NCBI GenBank assembly: GCA_025266875.1
Contig: JALLLT010000016.1
Location: 1-64,000 of the forward strand
Direction: 5' to 3'
DNA from: Fennellomyces sp. T-0311
Lineage: Eukaryota; Mucoromycota; Mucoromycetes; Mucorales; Lichtheimiaceae
DNA length: 64,000 nt
Numbering within the stretch: position 1 is the first letter of the stretch; every line of letters starts with the position of its first letter. Shown in pieces: positions 45,670 to 57,461 of the stretch. The position numbers were made by a program, and so were the translations under genes. The notes beneath the pieces are model-generated. The model saw nothing but the letters and a program-made list of their open reading frames with translations. It was not told the origin of the DNA and made no database searches.

Positions 45670-45959
45670 ACTTAAGCTACGCGTTTCGAATTTTTACGGG
45701 TGAATTCCTCCAAGTTCATATTCCGAAAGATATTTTACGGGTGCGACTTTCTCAAATTGGGTGTAATCCTCTCAGGCCTTTTGGCTAAGATCAAGTGCTC
45801 AAATTGGGTGCTTTTACGGATGATGGGTGCGAGGTGAGGGTGCGCCTTAGCAAGAAATTGACTGTCTATGTCACAAATGCTGGGTGGCGTACACGAGAGT
45901 GAAGTACATTTAGCCGATCCAGTAGCTCACCCGTAAAAATTCTGAAATCCGTAGCCGTC
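45670..45959. mobile_element. Small inverted-repeat element (MITE-like) with 12-bp flanking duplication
   Basis: The left arm GCTACGCGTTTCGAATTTTT and ACGGGTGA (45676-45703) mirrors the right arm TCACCCGTAAAAATTCTGAA and ATCCGTAGC (45927-45955). CCTGTATCTAAT occurs on both sides (45658-45669 and 45960-45971) as a likely target-site duplication. The 9-12 bp duplication size is typical of Mutator-like elements. The interior has further ACGG(G)TG words and a U2 snRNA fragment. Confidence 0.65.
45766..45797 (+). pseudogene. Truncated U2 snRNA 5' fragment
   Basis: The segment contains GGCCTTTTGGCTAAGATCAA followed by GTG, the near-universal first stem-loop and start of the branch-site-recognition region of U2 snRNA, preceded by ATCCTCTCA, similar to the U2 5' end. 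It stops at GATCAAGTG, before the branch-point-pairing GTAGTA. It is flanked exactly by 13-bp direct repeats CTCAAATTGGGTG (45751-45763 and 45798-45810), as expected for a short retro-inserted fragment. It is too short to be a functional U2 gene. Confidence 0.75.
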
Positions 45960-45971
45960 CCTGTATCTAAT

Positions 45972-47394
45972 TGCACACAGAGCGATAGCATTTTTAGTCC
46001 AGGCTTCTTACTTGGTTTTTTTTCCAACATCTATTCCTAATCTAACGCTTGAATTGTTTGGTTTATACATGTTGTATTCACTAGAAGCCGGTAGGTAAGT
46101 TAACATAGATAACGTAAATTGCTATCCGTCTCTTTCTCATATTCTCTAATTGTTTGAAATTGAGCTACGGGGCAATGTTTTCCCCTATACCACGACGAGC
46201 TAGGTGTCTTTATCTATTTACGTACCTAACAAGCATAGATCAAACGGTCAGCTCTGTATAATAGCTCCAAATATGGCTTAAAAGAGCTATTTTTACCAGC
46301 CAAAACGAACAACGTAGTATCATTACAAGATGTTTTTCAGAAATCCAACGACGCCGCGTTCAACGTTCAAAATTATCCTGAAGCAATGGCACGCAGCCAT
46401 CGCAAACGACTGTCAGTTTTCACCAGATCTATTCGACGTTCGACTCGTTTGCTACGCTATGCGCGGTCGACAACATTTAGTAATCGCTGACGCTCAATAA
46501 ATGATTTAGTATTGACTATCGAGAGCAACGGGGTATCTGCGCAAAGAAGAGATCGTTATTCACTGAAAGGATTGAAAATAGTATACTGTAGATCAGCTGC
46601 TAATCGATCTTTTATGCGTGCAAAAAACTTGTAAAACCGTTGCATGTTATGGGAAATAAACATAAGGAATGACGAGGAGGCATTAAGTTAGCGTTAAGCA
46701 CTGACCTGATTCGCTTTTTCGTAGACCAGATGGCAAATGAATTAATATAAAATAGAGTATCCGATGTTTTACATAAATCTTATGTTACGTACTTATGCAG
46801 GTGGGTTTGTCTTTAGGTCAATATTTGGCCAATATAGTGATCAGGTTTTGTTTGAATAGCTGTATTATTAGCATGATTTCGTGACGGAACGTGTCATGCA
46901 CAATGATCTAGTACAGGGACTGTTGCTATAAACAAAACATACAGTGCGATTGATGAAGATGGCTCAACGTACCATGATTATCAGAACTTTTATTCGCCAC
47001 TGTCATATTTTGACGGCGTGGAAGAAGAATATACTTACCAAGCTCGCTGAACTCTCTAGTCCAAACAAGACCATAGCTGAGAAGAAGATGCGCGAAGACG
47101 CTGTTTCGTTGGTGGTGAGCGTGGTGAAAGCTGAGACCCTACCTGCTTCAATATCATGCACGAAAAGTACGAGTTGCAGAGACAACACAGAAAAGCGAGA
47201 AAGCGCGAACTTGATCGTGTACTATGAGCGCGAGAATCCTGAAAAACGCGGAATATGGGTCGCACCTTCGCATAACGATGGTAATCGAGCATAAAGAGAG
47301 CCATTGCGTGGTTAAAGGCTCCGTTCTGTGATCAATTTTGAATCAAGCAATTAAGACCGCTGTGGTTTTCTTCTTTATCTGCACGATCTACACA
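45972..47394. other. Spacer upstream of Rad4, no supported gene
   Basis: Open frames at 46944-47294 (+) and a 34-codon basic frame near 46386-46490 (+) have no recognisable domain. The region is AT-rich and includes the Rad4 promoter. Confidence 0.5.
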
Positions 47395-50063
47395 ATGGCA
47401 AAGCGTGGCACCAAAAGAGCCAATGATCAATATTCAAAAGAAGAAACCCCTTCAAACAGACGACGATTAACACGATCTGCAGCACGAGAATTGGCATCGA
47501 ACAGTAATGATCAGCCGGAAGAATCAATAGTGGATCGCCGCAGCACCACCACACGTGCCAAAGGAAAAGGCCGAGCGAAAAAGCAGGTCAGCACACTCGC
47601 AGAGGAGTTTATTAGTGCCGAAGAAAATGATGCAAAAGGTGACCAAGAACCTAGAGCGACAGTGCTGGAGGACGACGACGACGACGAGAGTGACATGGAT
47701 GTTGACTGGGAGAACGTGGATGTTGAACCACGGGTTCCAGAGCCACAGGCTCCACAAACACAGTATAGCGATGTCGAAGTCGTGTTTGAGGCACCTCGCG
47801 CAGTACTAAAGTAAATGTGCTTGTTGCCAAGTGGATCAACAATCGTATTGACCAAAGCATCGCAGAAAGTCAAAGTGGCAAAGTGAATTCGAGCGCCAGG
47901 TGCGAGAAGCTTTGCATCATACCCATGTGCTATTTTTGATCGGCCATTACATGATTCGCAATACCTGGTGTACTTCGAAAGACGTTCAGGTATGCTTTTG
48001 GTGTGAAGATACATCGCCGCAGACGCTTATATTCATGCGGATGTAAAGGCAGTGTGTTTATCCGTCATCCCCGACCATATTCAAAAGCAATGCGATCGAC
48101 GGGAAGGCTCCGAAACCGAGTTCCAAACAGGTGTCAAGTGGCTACTGAAATGGTGGCGCGACTACTTTACTCTGGTTGGAACGGGCCTCGTTACGCGGGC
48201 GTATAGCCAATACGGCTTTCTTGATGATGTCGATCTCACAAGAGATGACTTTGTAAAGTATTTCTGCGCACCAAGTGACGGCCCAAAGTCTGATCGGCGT
48301 TTTACATAGCCTCTGCTGACGATGTTGGAGGAGCGTGATATGATGGATGGAGAGAATATCCCTACAACAAGAGATTTTATTGACAAATTAGCCTCCAAGA
48401 AAGGTTTCCGGGATACATCAGGCGAGCTATTTGTTGCTATCCTCCGAGCACTTTCATTTGATGCCCGACTTGTTTGCTCATTGCAGCCTGTGCCTTACCG
48501 AATACCGGCAAAACGCGCAGAAAGCTCAAAATCATCAGAGCCAGGTTAGAGGTGTATACAACAGCCGCAACTTATGCTTACAGCTGCTATGTAGCCGAGG
48601 AGGAAGAGCTTGCGGAAAAGCCTAAATTTCCGATTCGAACACCACGACCTCAACTGGAATCCAACTCCACGCTGGATCAAGATCTGAAAGCACGCAATGC
48701 GAAGCCGCCTACAGTGTGGGCAGAGATATATAACCCACACGCTGGACGGTGGATCTGTGTCGACCCTATTCGAGGACTTTACGATCATCCCAAAGCCATG
48801 CAACCAGGCGCAGGAGACCGACAGAACAACATGTCGATTGTCCTCGCGTTCCCTTCGGACCGAGATGGCTGTGTGGATGTTACTCGTCGCTACGCTTCAA
48901 ATATGGCAAAAGCTGTGCGGTTACGTGAACGTGAACTTACCAAGCGAGAAAAGAAAGGAGGATTTATGTCTTGGTGGGGTGGGTGTTATCGGATAATCCA
49001 GAGAAAGCGGTGGGGGCCTCAAGAACAGAAGGAGCAAGATGAACTGGATAAGTTGAATACACGGGAGCCGATGCCAACATCGATCCAGGCATTCAACAAC
49101 CACGAGCTTTATGCTCTCGAACGTCATCTGAAAAAGTTCGAAGTGCTCCATCCAAAGAAGCCAGTTCTGGGACATATCAAGGGCGAGGCAATCTACCCTC
49201 GCTCGTGTGTCAAGCTGGTACATACGGTAGAATCATGGATGAAGCGAGGCCGTGTTATCAAGGGTGGAGAGCAGCCTGTGAAGCGAGTGAATGCACGCGC
49301 TGTCACTCTGGAGAAAAGGAGGGCCCAAGAACTGGCCAAGCAAGAGGGCGAGACGTTGAAGGTTGGATGTTATGGTGAATGGCAGACAGAGGTGTTTAAG
49401 CCTCCAGCGGTGGTGGATGCTGTCGTGCCAAGAAATGCGTACGGCAGGGTCGATCTTTTCACGCCAGAAATGTTACCGATTGGCGCAGCTCATATCCCCA
49501 GTTTGTATCCGATGGGTTATCGTACATATGTAGCATGTCTCTCATTATCGTTTGGCCTCTAGTCAATGGCATCGGAAAGATCGCTCGCAGGTTGGGAATC
49601 GACTGTGTCGAAGCTGTCGTGGACTTTGAGTTTGTCAGGGGACGATCCGTGCCTGTAACGAACGGTGTAGTCGTTGCTAAGCAAAACAAGGCAATATTGC
49701 TCGAGGTAAGCTGGATATCAATAAGAGCTATTCAGCCGCTAACAGAGGAAATGGAAGGCGTGGGAGGAACATGAACAAGCTGAATCGAACAAGGCCATCA
49801 AAAAGCAAGAAAAGGAGGTATACAGTCGATGGCGAAAACTCATTCTGGGTGTGCTTATCGAGGCTCGATTGGAACGCGACTATGGCGAATCCTCTTCCTC
49901 CGCGCAAGTGAAAAAAGAGACGGGTGCGGAGGACAAGCAAAGTCAGTGGGAATCATTTCTTAAAAATCGACACGACGATTGTCCAAGCAAAGATATCGCC
50001 GGAGGCGGTTTTGTGCCTGATAGCTCTGACGCGGGTGGTTTTCTTCCCGAAGAGGATGAGTAG
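47395..50063 (+). CDS. RAD4: DNA damage recognition protein Rad4/XPC
   Basis: Rad4/XPC with Rad23 senses helix-distorting lesions and starts nucleotide excision repair. Exons join as: 47395-47810 (basic/acidic start MAKRGTKRANDQYSKEETPS, acidic patch LEDDDDDESDMDVDWENVDV), then SKWQSEFERQVREALHHTHV, AVCLSVIPDHIQKQC, PLLTMLEERDMMDGENIPTT, KGFRDTSGELFVAILRALSF with DARLVCSLQPVPYRIP (transglutaminase-like domain), then a long exon with TVWAEIYNPHAGRWICVDPI and the beta-hairpin domains (EVLHPKKPVLGHIKGEAIYP, SWMKRGRVIKGGEQPVK, YGEWQTEVFKPPAVVDAVVP, YGRVDLFTPEMLPIGAAHIP), then GIGKIARRLGIDCVEAVVDF, and a charged C-terminus ending GGFLPEEDE. Apparent stops in single frames (48307 and 48547) fall inside GT-AG introns that restore phase. 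About 800 residues, apparently intact. Confidence 0.9.
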
Positions 50064-50216
50064 CCCTTTAACTGTAAATGCTCGTATGCTTGGAATAAAT
50101 GTAGTGCATGGTGACTGCGACGTAGCTATTGTATTCAAAACAATGTATTAAAGTGGTATAGATGGTTGGATAAACTTGTCAAGCAAATAAAATTACACGT
50201 GCATCGCTCTACTCCT

Positions 50217-51354
50217 CTAGTTCTCTGCCTTTTGGGCATAGACACGAGTCCAAATCAGACCACTCTTCAATTCCTTGCATTCCTCGCCGACATCCTGCAG
50301 CAACTGCTCATAAGCCTCTTCGCTGGCATACTCGGGATGAGCCTGAGCAACAACTGGGCGCATGGCAGTGTACATCATTCTGAAGTCCTTCCTATAGACG
50401 CGGTCAGAAACCAAAGCCGACAACAACAGCGCCTGTGCAACGTACCAGAGGAGTTCACCGACTTTGTTGCCATGGTTGAAAGGTGTTACAATATTTCGCA
50501 CAGTAATGTTGACAGCGCCTGCTTCCTTAGCGTAGGGCACAAGGAACTGGGAGACACCAATGTGAAGGTCTTTTGTTCGGGCAACAGCACTCACTATACG
50601 ATTTATGGATGAGATAACGCGCTGTGTCTGTTGAAGCGCTTACCTGTCTCCATAAGAATGGCCAATTTCGGACCACGGTTGACCACATCGGGCATGGCGC
50701 ACTCGGTCATTTCAATCCAGCCACCTGGCTTGAGAGCCTTCATGTGGTTACCAATCACAGTTTGCCATTCTGCCTTGCGGAGACCCATCACCAACAATCG
50801 CTGGTGGATAAAATCAAAATAGTTCTCAGGAAACGCGGGTTCTTCGGCGATGTTGTGGACTTTAAACTCGGTGTTTGCGGGCTTCCCTTCTGTAGGAAAC
50901 ACAGGTGAGATATCCAAACCATAAAACTTGGATTCTGGGTACTCTCCGGCCATATCGATTGTCCAAGTGCCGGGTCCTTTTTTTCTCAATCAATACTCTA
51001 ATGTTCCATAGATACGCATTGTCCTCTTCAAAGGAAACGTACCACAGCCAGAATCCAAAACAGTGATGCCTTCCTTAAGTTGTGCTTCCACTGGAGAATC
51101 AAAGTTGCCTCCAAACGCATGCTTGACAGCATAGTGTTGCATGTGCATACGGTCATTCTCTGTGCGTTGGAATAGAAAAGAGAAGTTACTTTATGTAAGC
51201 AGAATCTAACCAAAATGGCCCTATTTTACTTACCAATCTCATCGTCGGGAAGCATGTAAGCCGCACGTTCATCGGTATGATAGTGTCGACCTTCCTTCTT
51301 GTACTGGAAATCGTCACCGTATGCAGATGCAGGAGCTAGATCTTGGACAGCCAT
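50217..51354 (-). CDS. SAM-dependent methyltransferase, paralogue 1
   Basis: The start MAVQDLAPASAYGDDFQYKK is followed by EGRHYHTDERAAYMLPDDE, then NDRMHMQHYAVKHAFGGNFD. Motif I is GITVLDSGCGPGTWTIDMAG (split by an intron after the GCG). The acidic post-motif is YPESKFYGLDISPVFP. Later blocks are NYFDFIHQRLLVMGLRKAEW, LKPGGWIEMTECAMPDVVNR and VRNIVTPFNHGNKVGELLW, and it ends LIWTRVYAQKAEN. This is a class I Rossmann-fold methyltransferase of the LaeA-like type common in filamentous fungi. The substrate is unknown. It lacks the Ser-rich N-terminal extension seen in paralogues 2 and 3. It converges with Rad4 (153 bp between stops). Confidence 0.88.
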
Positions 51355-52193
51355 TTTTGTAAAAGTTAGAGAGAAGAAGACAAGCACCAGGTGTGCGAAA
51401 AAAAAAAGCTTTTTTTAAGAATGTAGAACGAACGGAAGTTAAATGGAACGGCATCTATCCGTTCATCGCGTTACTTAAGAACTTTTAGCAGGCCATTAGT
51501 ACTGTTTTGTGTCAAGATATAGTAAGGAAGTCCATTTACCATTTAAAAGGCACAGATATCGTTCTTTTTTTTTTTTTACTGTTTGCACATCACTGTGGTA
51601 GCAACTGTAGTGATCTTTTCTGTTATTTCAGGTACCAACGAATATTCTTGTTTTATCCTAACAAAAGATCCAAAGATAGAGTGTGCCAGGTTTTCAGAAC
51701 AACTACGTTATCAAGATGCAGTTTTCCTTGGCAATATATTGCTGCAGATGGAATAATCTAGGCCTTGACAGATGATCATGTGCCATCTCTCTCTCCACGT
51801 CAAACTTAACTATCCATGTATCAATTACCTGCCGAAGTTTTCGAGCAAAACCAATGCAAGATTACACAAGTGTAACAAGGAATAATTCGGTGTAAAACAT
51901 AGCATAACTTTGTTGAATTTCTGTACAAGCATAAATAAACTACAGTAAACGATGTAAATAAGCGTAATTTACGAGAATTTCTATGTTTTTTTTAAAAAAA
52001 GGAGTAAAAGTTGGAGGGAGCACATGTACTCTTGAATGAACGAGATATGAAGCTTAGCATGGTGTAACCTTGTATAGAGAGAATGTAAGCAGTGGGCACG
52101 AGGTATAATCGGAAGATGAGGGACTCAGAGAGTTTGTTGTGTAACGGTGCATGCTGGAAGCAGTGAGACGAGACAAATGTATAGCGTGCGCGC
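51355..52193. other. Spacer between methyltransferase paralogues 1 and 2
   Basis: It contains the promoter of paralogue 1 (purine-rich on the plus strand near 51360-51415) and AT-rich DNA. No gene seen. Confidence 0.5.
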
Positions 52194-53447
52194 TCAGAAG
52201 CCAGGCTTTTGGCCATAGCTGCGGTACCAAATTAAACCAGTTTTGTAAGTGCTGCATTCAGCTGCAGATTCCCGCAGAAACTTGTCGTATGCTTCGGGAG
52301 TTTCTAGATCCGGACGTGATTTGACTACCATTGGTCGTAGAGCACTGAACATGGTATAAAAGTCATCCCTAAAGTGCACGGTCTTATTTTAGATATGGAT
52401 TGTTAACGTAACAAAAAAGCATCTCAAAAAAAATTACCACAGAAGTTCACCAAGTTTCCCGCCATGTTTGATTGGTGAAACCACCTTTCTCTCTGTAATA
52501 TTCACACATCCTGCTTGTTTCAAAATTGATGCAAGTTCAAGTGAAACTCTTGTGTTGAGGCCTTTGCTTTTTGCGATGGCACCCACTGATATAAATGATA
52601 AAAGAAATTAGGTTTACCGAGGTTATATAAAATATATAAAAAAAATAGCTTTTCATATTTAAACTTACCCGCAGTCATTAAAGTCGTCATATTCGGACCA
52701 CCGTTTACAATATCTGGCATTGTGCACTCGGTAAGTTCAATCCATCCGCCAGGTTGAGTTACTCGCACATAGTCCTTTGCAATTTTAATCCAGTCATCAT
52801 CCACGATCCCCATAACGAGCAGACGTTGATGTACGAATCCAAAGTAGTTGTTGGGATAGGGGAGCGGATCCGAAAGATTATGCAACAAAAACTCGCAATT
52901 GCTGGGCTTAATTTGCATCGGAAAGACCGGAGAGATGTCCACACCATAGAATTTGGACTGAGGGAACATCTCGGCCATCTCAAGTGGCCACGTAGCAGGA
53001 CCTTTTTTATATCATGGTGAGCGAAGAAAAAGCATTTTCCTCTATGGTCATGAGCATTACCACAGCCTGCATCAAGCACATTGATACCTTGTTCCAACAT
53101 GGATCCAACGGGCGAATCAAAATTTCCGGAGAACGCAAGCTTGACTATCCAGTGCTGCATATGGATCCGATCCGACTCTACATGGATATTAAGCATATTC
53201 ATCTTTTGATCCAAAGAAGTTGTTTTATTTTTATACCTTCTTCGTCATTTGGTAAAATGTAAGAAGCATCGGCTCGATCATGGTAGCGTCTTCCTTGTTC
53301 GCCATACTCGTGAGTCGCTGAACCGGTGGAAGTTGCGCTAGTAGTCGTTGGTGAAGTGGTGTTGCCATCGCTTTTGACAGATGACTTGGACTTTTTGCTG
53401 GAAGAGTCCTTTTTGAGCAATAGCCGCAGAAAGTTAAATGTGCCCAT
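52194..53447 (-). CDS. SAM-dependent methyltransferase, paralogue 2
   Basis: The first exon starts MGTFNFLRLLLKKDSSSKKS and continues with a Ser/Thr-rich linker (NTTSPTTTSATSTGSATHEY) to GRRYHDRADASYILPNDEEG. The catalytic region has SDRIHMQHWIVKLAFSGNFD, motif I GINVLDAGCG, FPQSKFYGVDISPVFP, FGFVHQRLLVMGIVDDDWIK, TQPGGWIELTECTMPDIVNG, NITERKVVSPIKHGGKLGEL and a final exon DDFYTMFSALRPMVVKSRPD ending YRSYGQKPGF. Intron positions match those of paralogues 1 and 3, supporting duplication with introns. The N-terminal basic/hydrophobic segment could target or anchor the protein. Function unknown. Confidence 0.87.
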
Positions 53448-56202
53448 ATCTGATCGAAATGAGTAAAAAGAAGCTTGATGTCTATCAGTTGAAGACAAGG
53501 AAATTTAGATGGACACGTTGTACAGCAGTCCGTGTACTCCATAATATATCTACCGAACCAACACATTGGGCTTGCATACCCCCGATCAAATTATATTAGT
53601 GCATGCAACCCGGACATGGTAACTCATTTTAAAGTTTAGCAACTGGTCAAAAAGACCCTAACCACGTTGCAAAAAGATATCTTGATTTTTTAGTATGCTT
53701 TTTTCGCCCCCTTCTCTTAAAATCAACAGAAAAAACTTGATCACAAAAGAGATTTACATATACACTCTGAAAAACCTTAGCAAGCTGCACATCGTTATGT
53801 GTAAATGTCGTACAATTACTTTTTTCGCTTTGGACGAAAACGTAATGAGGTTCCGGTAACGCCACGATTTTCGGGTGAATTAGTGATCGAAAAACTTTAT
53901 TGGTCATTCAAGACATTCTGTAAAAGGTATGACTTGTTTCAGGTGAGACTTTTTTAAAGATCGAGTGGGCAAACATACACCAAAACACGCATCATGTTTT
54001 GGAACAATTATTAACTATTAATAGAAGCCACAAGTTATGTGGGTTGTCGTGTAACATTGTTCTGGAGCTTACTTGCGCGTTGACCAACTAGTGTTCCAGA
54101 TTATGATCTCAGAATTTTTTTCCTTTTATTCTGACAGCCGATACACCACCTCATGTCCGCGTGTTAGAAATACTCCCGGAGCAGAACGGTATTGTAAGGT
54201 GTGACTAAGCAGAAGATTAAATAAATCACATCATGCTTCATTCTAATCTTACAGAAGTCTTTTAGCAATTTTTAAAGATTATAATTATATCGCCATCACA
54301 AAGATTGCAAAAAAGATTTTTAAGGTTATATCTTAATGCCCAATTCCTCAAGTAGTACTAGATGCGTTTCGATGTATTATACAGCGCAGCTACAAAACCA
54401 CATGACAATATTTTTTTTTAACAAACAACAACCGTTATAATATTTTACCGTCCCCAACTTTCCTTATATTTCGTCGTTCAGATAGCAGGTCATGCGCTTA
54501 CGTATACTTTTTTTTTTTTTATCTTTGAGCGTGGGGTCGTGGGATATCGCAAGAAAAAAAAAGTAGAAACCGGTCCTAGACATTCAATTCCGTCGGAAAA
54601 AGAGCAATTAGTAAGGAACAGGTTAGTCTGGTACGGTTCGTTTCATCGTATGAGATGCACTTGCAAAATTTGAAAGTGCCTCTATAACAAGGTACCTTTC
54701 GGCCCACTATTCGTTAACTGTAAATTGAATAATTTTATTCCTAATGGTGACAAATAGTATCATCAGAAAAGTTTTATTGTGACAAGTAAGAAAAAGTGCC
54801 TCACCGAGTAAATGAGGCATCTTGGCACTTGAATTAAAGGAATGGCAGCACATGTGCAACCTATCATGGAATTGTGTGCCGGAATTCTTAATAAACTTCA
54901 TGTTTTCAAGATAGCTTACAGGAGATATTGGTTACTGAGAAATTGCTTGTAGACCAAAGTACTGAGCGCTATACTTTTGTTAAGGGGTGAAGTTTCTTGG
55001 ATGGGGAGATAGTACATACCACAGAGCATCTAAAAATGGGCTTGATCGACATACTACGAAGCACGTGAGATTTTTATGACATACCATTAAGCAACTTTAC
55101 TCCGTAGTTATATAGCCAAGGTCTACTAGTTGATGTGGAAAATTGAACATTCACTGATTTCCATTGTGAAGGGAAAAAAAATTGATCAGCCGCTCTAATA
55201 TCTTTTTTTTTTCTAATGTGATGATGGGTCTCTGATCTTTCAACCTATTATAAAACTCAAATGCGTACAGGATATTATGCAGTTACCGGGCATGTTGAAC
55301 AAATGATTGAACGGAATATCTAAAACGTGTAAAAAGTACAAGGGTGAAATCAGACAGGATGCCGAGGATTTTCAGTTTATGTAGATCCCTTTTAGTGCCA
55401 TAAGTGATGTGTAAACATTGGTAACAAGGAAAATCGTAGCCAAAAGCGTCAACGTGGTAAAGTTTGTATAACGTTACCATGAGGGTTACATAGCAGGATT
55501 TTAGGTACAGCATTGGGAATGACTCCACTTTCAATTCCGTTGTGTCATGGAAACTGCCGATTTCCGTAGTATGTGTTCAATTCTTCGTCACGCCAAGAAA
55601 AAAGTACACCATGTTAAATGTCCGTAAACTCGGTGAAAGTAATTGCTCCGGTTACCACGTAGTGCAACAAACCTTTTATTCAACTTGTAGTACACCAGTA
55701 GTCCCTGATGGACACTTTCTCTTCCCCGATAAGTTACTTTCTGCTATTTAGAATTTGAAATGTGCCCGATGCCCTTCTAGTTTTCCCTTATTACTATATA
55801 AGTATACCTAACCTTCTATTTTTTTAACAGAAATGACGAAAAAGCTGAACTTCACTACTTTTTTTTTTGGAAGAAAGAAGAAGATGGATCTTTTACCTAG
55901 TACACGGTAACAAGCGTGATACATAGGTCGGCATCTAACTCTTGTGTACAACGACTTGAGTTCCAGATCCACGCACGTGGTGCCATGAATCCGGTTTCTG
56001 ATGTTACAGAATGTCAACTGGAAAAAAGTTTTGACAATGGGACAACGTTGCACTTGGATTCATTGACTAGAAAGTTTGTTCGCGTCTATACTACAGCAAA
56101 GGATTGTTATTATACACTGGTAACAAGTTGTATACATAAATAGGTATCATAAATAAAGGCGTGCATCATAATGTGAAGATTTGGGGATCATAGCGCGTGC
56201 CG
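53448..56202. other. Long AT-rich spacer between methyltransferase paralogues 2 and 3
   Basis: No supported gene in 2.75 kb. A/T homopolymers are frequent (for example T11 near 54510). Open frames at 53647-53907 (-) and 55283-55534 (-) show no motifs. Confidence 0.55.
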
Positions 56203-57461
56203 TTACGCGGTCGTGGTAGGCTTTTGACCGTAAGCGCGATGGAAGATAATTAAGTTTCCGTATTCCTCGCATTCTTTTCCGGCATCATCCACAAACTTTC
56301 GGTATGCGTCATCGTCATCCAGTTCAGGGTATTGCTTGACTACAAATGGCTTAAGCAAGCCGCGGAACGCTTGCAAAAAGTCTTCCCTGTACCACCATTG
56401 TATGTTAGGATATATTATATTTATCCGTTCCATGGTAAAATATAGTCAACGTACCACAGCAAATCACCAATCTTGCCACCATGGTGCATAGGCACATCAA
56501 TTCTTCGCGAATATGTGTTCACGCAACCAATTTCTTTCAGCTTCTTCTCAAGCTCGAAGGAAACGGAAGGAAAGAGTCCCTTCTTGTTAGCAACTTCGCC
56601 GACTATAATGTGAAATAAGTTTGTAAGCATGACATTTGACTAATAAGAATAGCCGAACATACGCGTATTCATCAAGATGCTCAGCTTAGGACCAGCATTG
56701 ACGCTATCGGGAATATTCACTTCGGTCAATTCAATCCAGCCACCGGGCTTGACCGCCTCCATGTATTGCTTGAGAGTGACATCCCATTCATCGCGCATGA
56801 GACCAAGCACCACCATTCGCTGAAAGATATAGTCGAAATGATTCGGCGGGAATGGCAAAGGCTGCGCAATGTTGTGAACCTGGAAATCGCAATTCACTGG
56901 TTTGATTGCAGTGGGGAACACCTCGGAAATGTCGAGACCGTAGAATTTGGATTGAGGGTAGGTTTCGGCCATCTCAAGACTCCACGTGCCAGGACCTGAC
57001 AATAGGTTGTTAGGCTATCGTAGAACTTTGTCAGGTGACGTAAAGCGACTTACCACAACCACCGTCAAGGACAGTGATACCCTGTTCTAGCTGCTCATGG
57101 ACAGGCGCGTGAAAGTTGCCTTGGAAAGCAATTTTGATAACCCAGTGTTGCATGTGAACGCGATCGATCTCTGTTTTTAACAATTGTTGCTAAGCGATCC
57201 ATCTAATGTCGTGAAAAGCTCGTCGTTACCTTCATCATCGTTAGGAAGCATATATGCGGCGTCACTTCTATTGTGATAACGGCGTCCCTGTTCATCGTAA
57301 CGGTGGCGAGCTGTGTTGGTGCTATCCGATCCTCCACTTTTAAGTTGGCTTTTTTGGCTGTCTTGGTCAGAATTGCTCATTTTGCTCTTGCTGCTGCTGC
57401 TGTGGCTACTGCTACGGGAGCCTTTCCTTGAAAAGATGCGGGAAAATGAAAAGCTGGTCAT
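56203..57461 (-). CDS. SAM-dependent methyltransferase, paralogue 3
   Basis: The start MTSFSFSRIFSRKGSRSSSH is followed by a Ser-rich low-complexity stretch (SSSSKSKMSNSDQDSQKSQL) and then HRYDEQGRRYHNRSDAAYML. The catalytic region has IDRVHMQHWVIKIAFQGNFH, GITVLDGGCGPGTWSLEMAE with motif I, YPQSKFYGLDISEVFPTAIK, FDYIFQRMVVLGLMRDEWDV, VKPGGWIELTEVNIPDSVNA and RRIDVPMHHGGKIGDLLW. The final exon has REDFLQAFRGLLKPFVVKQY and ends FHRAYGQKPTTTA. Exon structure matches paralogues 1 and 2. The basic/Ser-rich N-terminus differs in sequence from paralogue 2 but has the same character. The substrate cannot be inferred. Confidence 0.88.

Noticed and set aside
46944..47294. 116-codon plus-strand frame before Rad4
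   Set aside because: No motif, a competing minus-strand frame, and no splice support.
48300..48550. Rad4 as a pseudogene because of in-frame stops at about 48307 and 48547
   Set aside because: Both stops lie in GT-AG introns whose removal restores the conserved reading.
50217..57461. A secondary-metabolite gene cluster around the methyltransferases
   Set aside because: No synthase, oxidase, transporter or regulator genes are present nearby.
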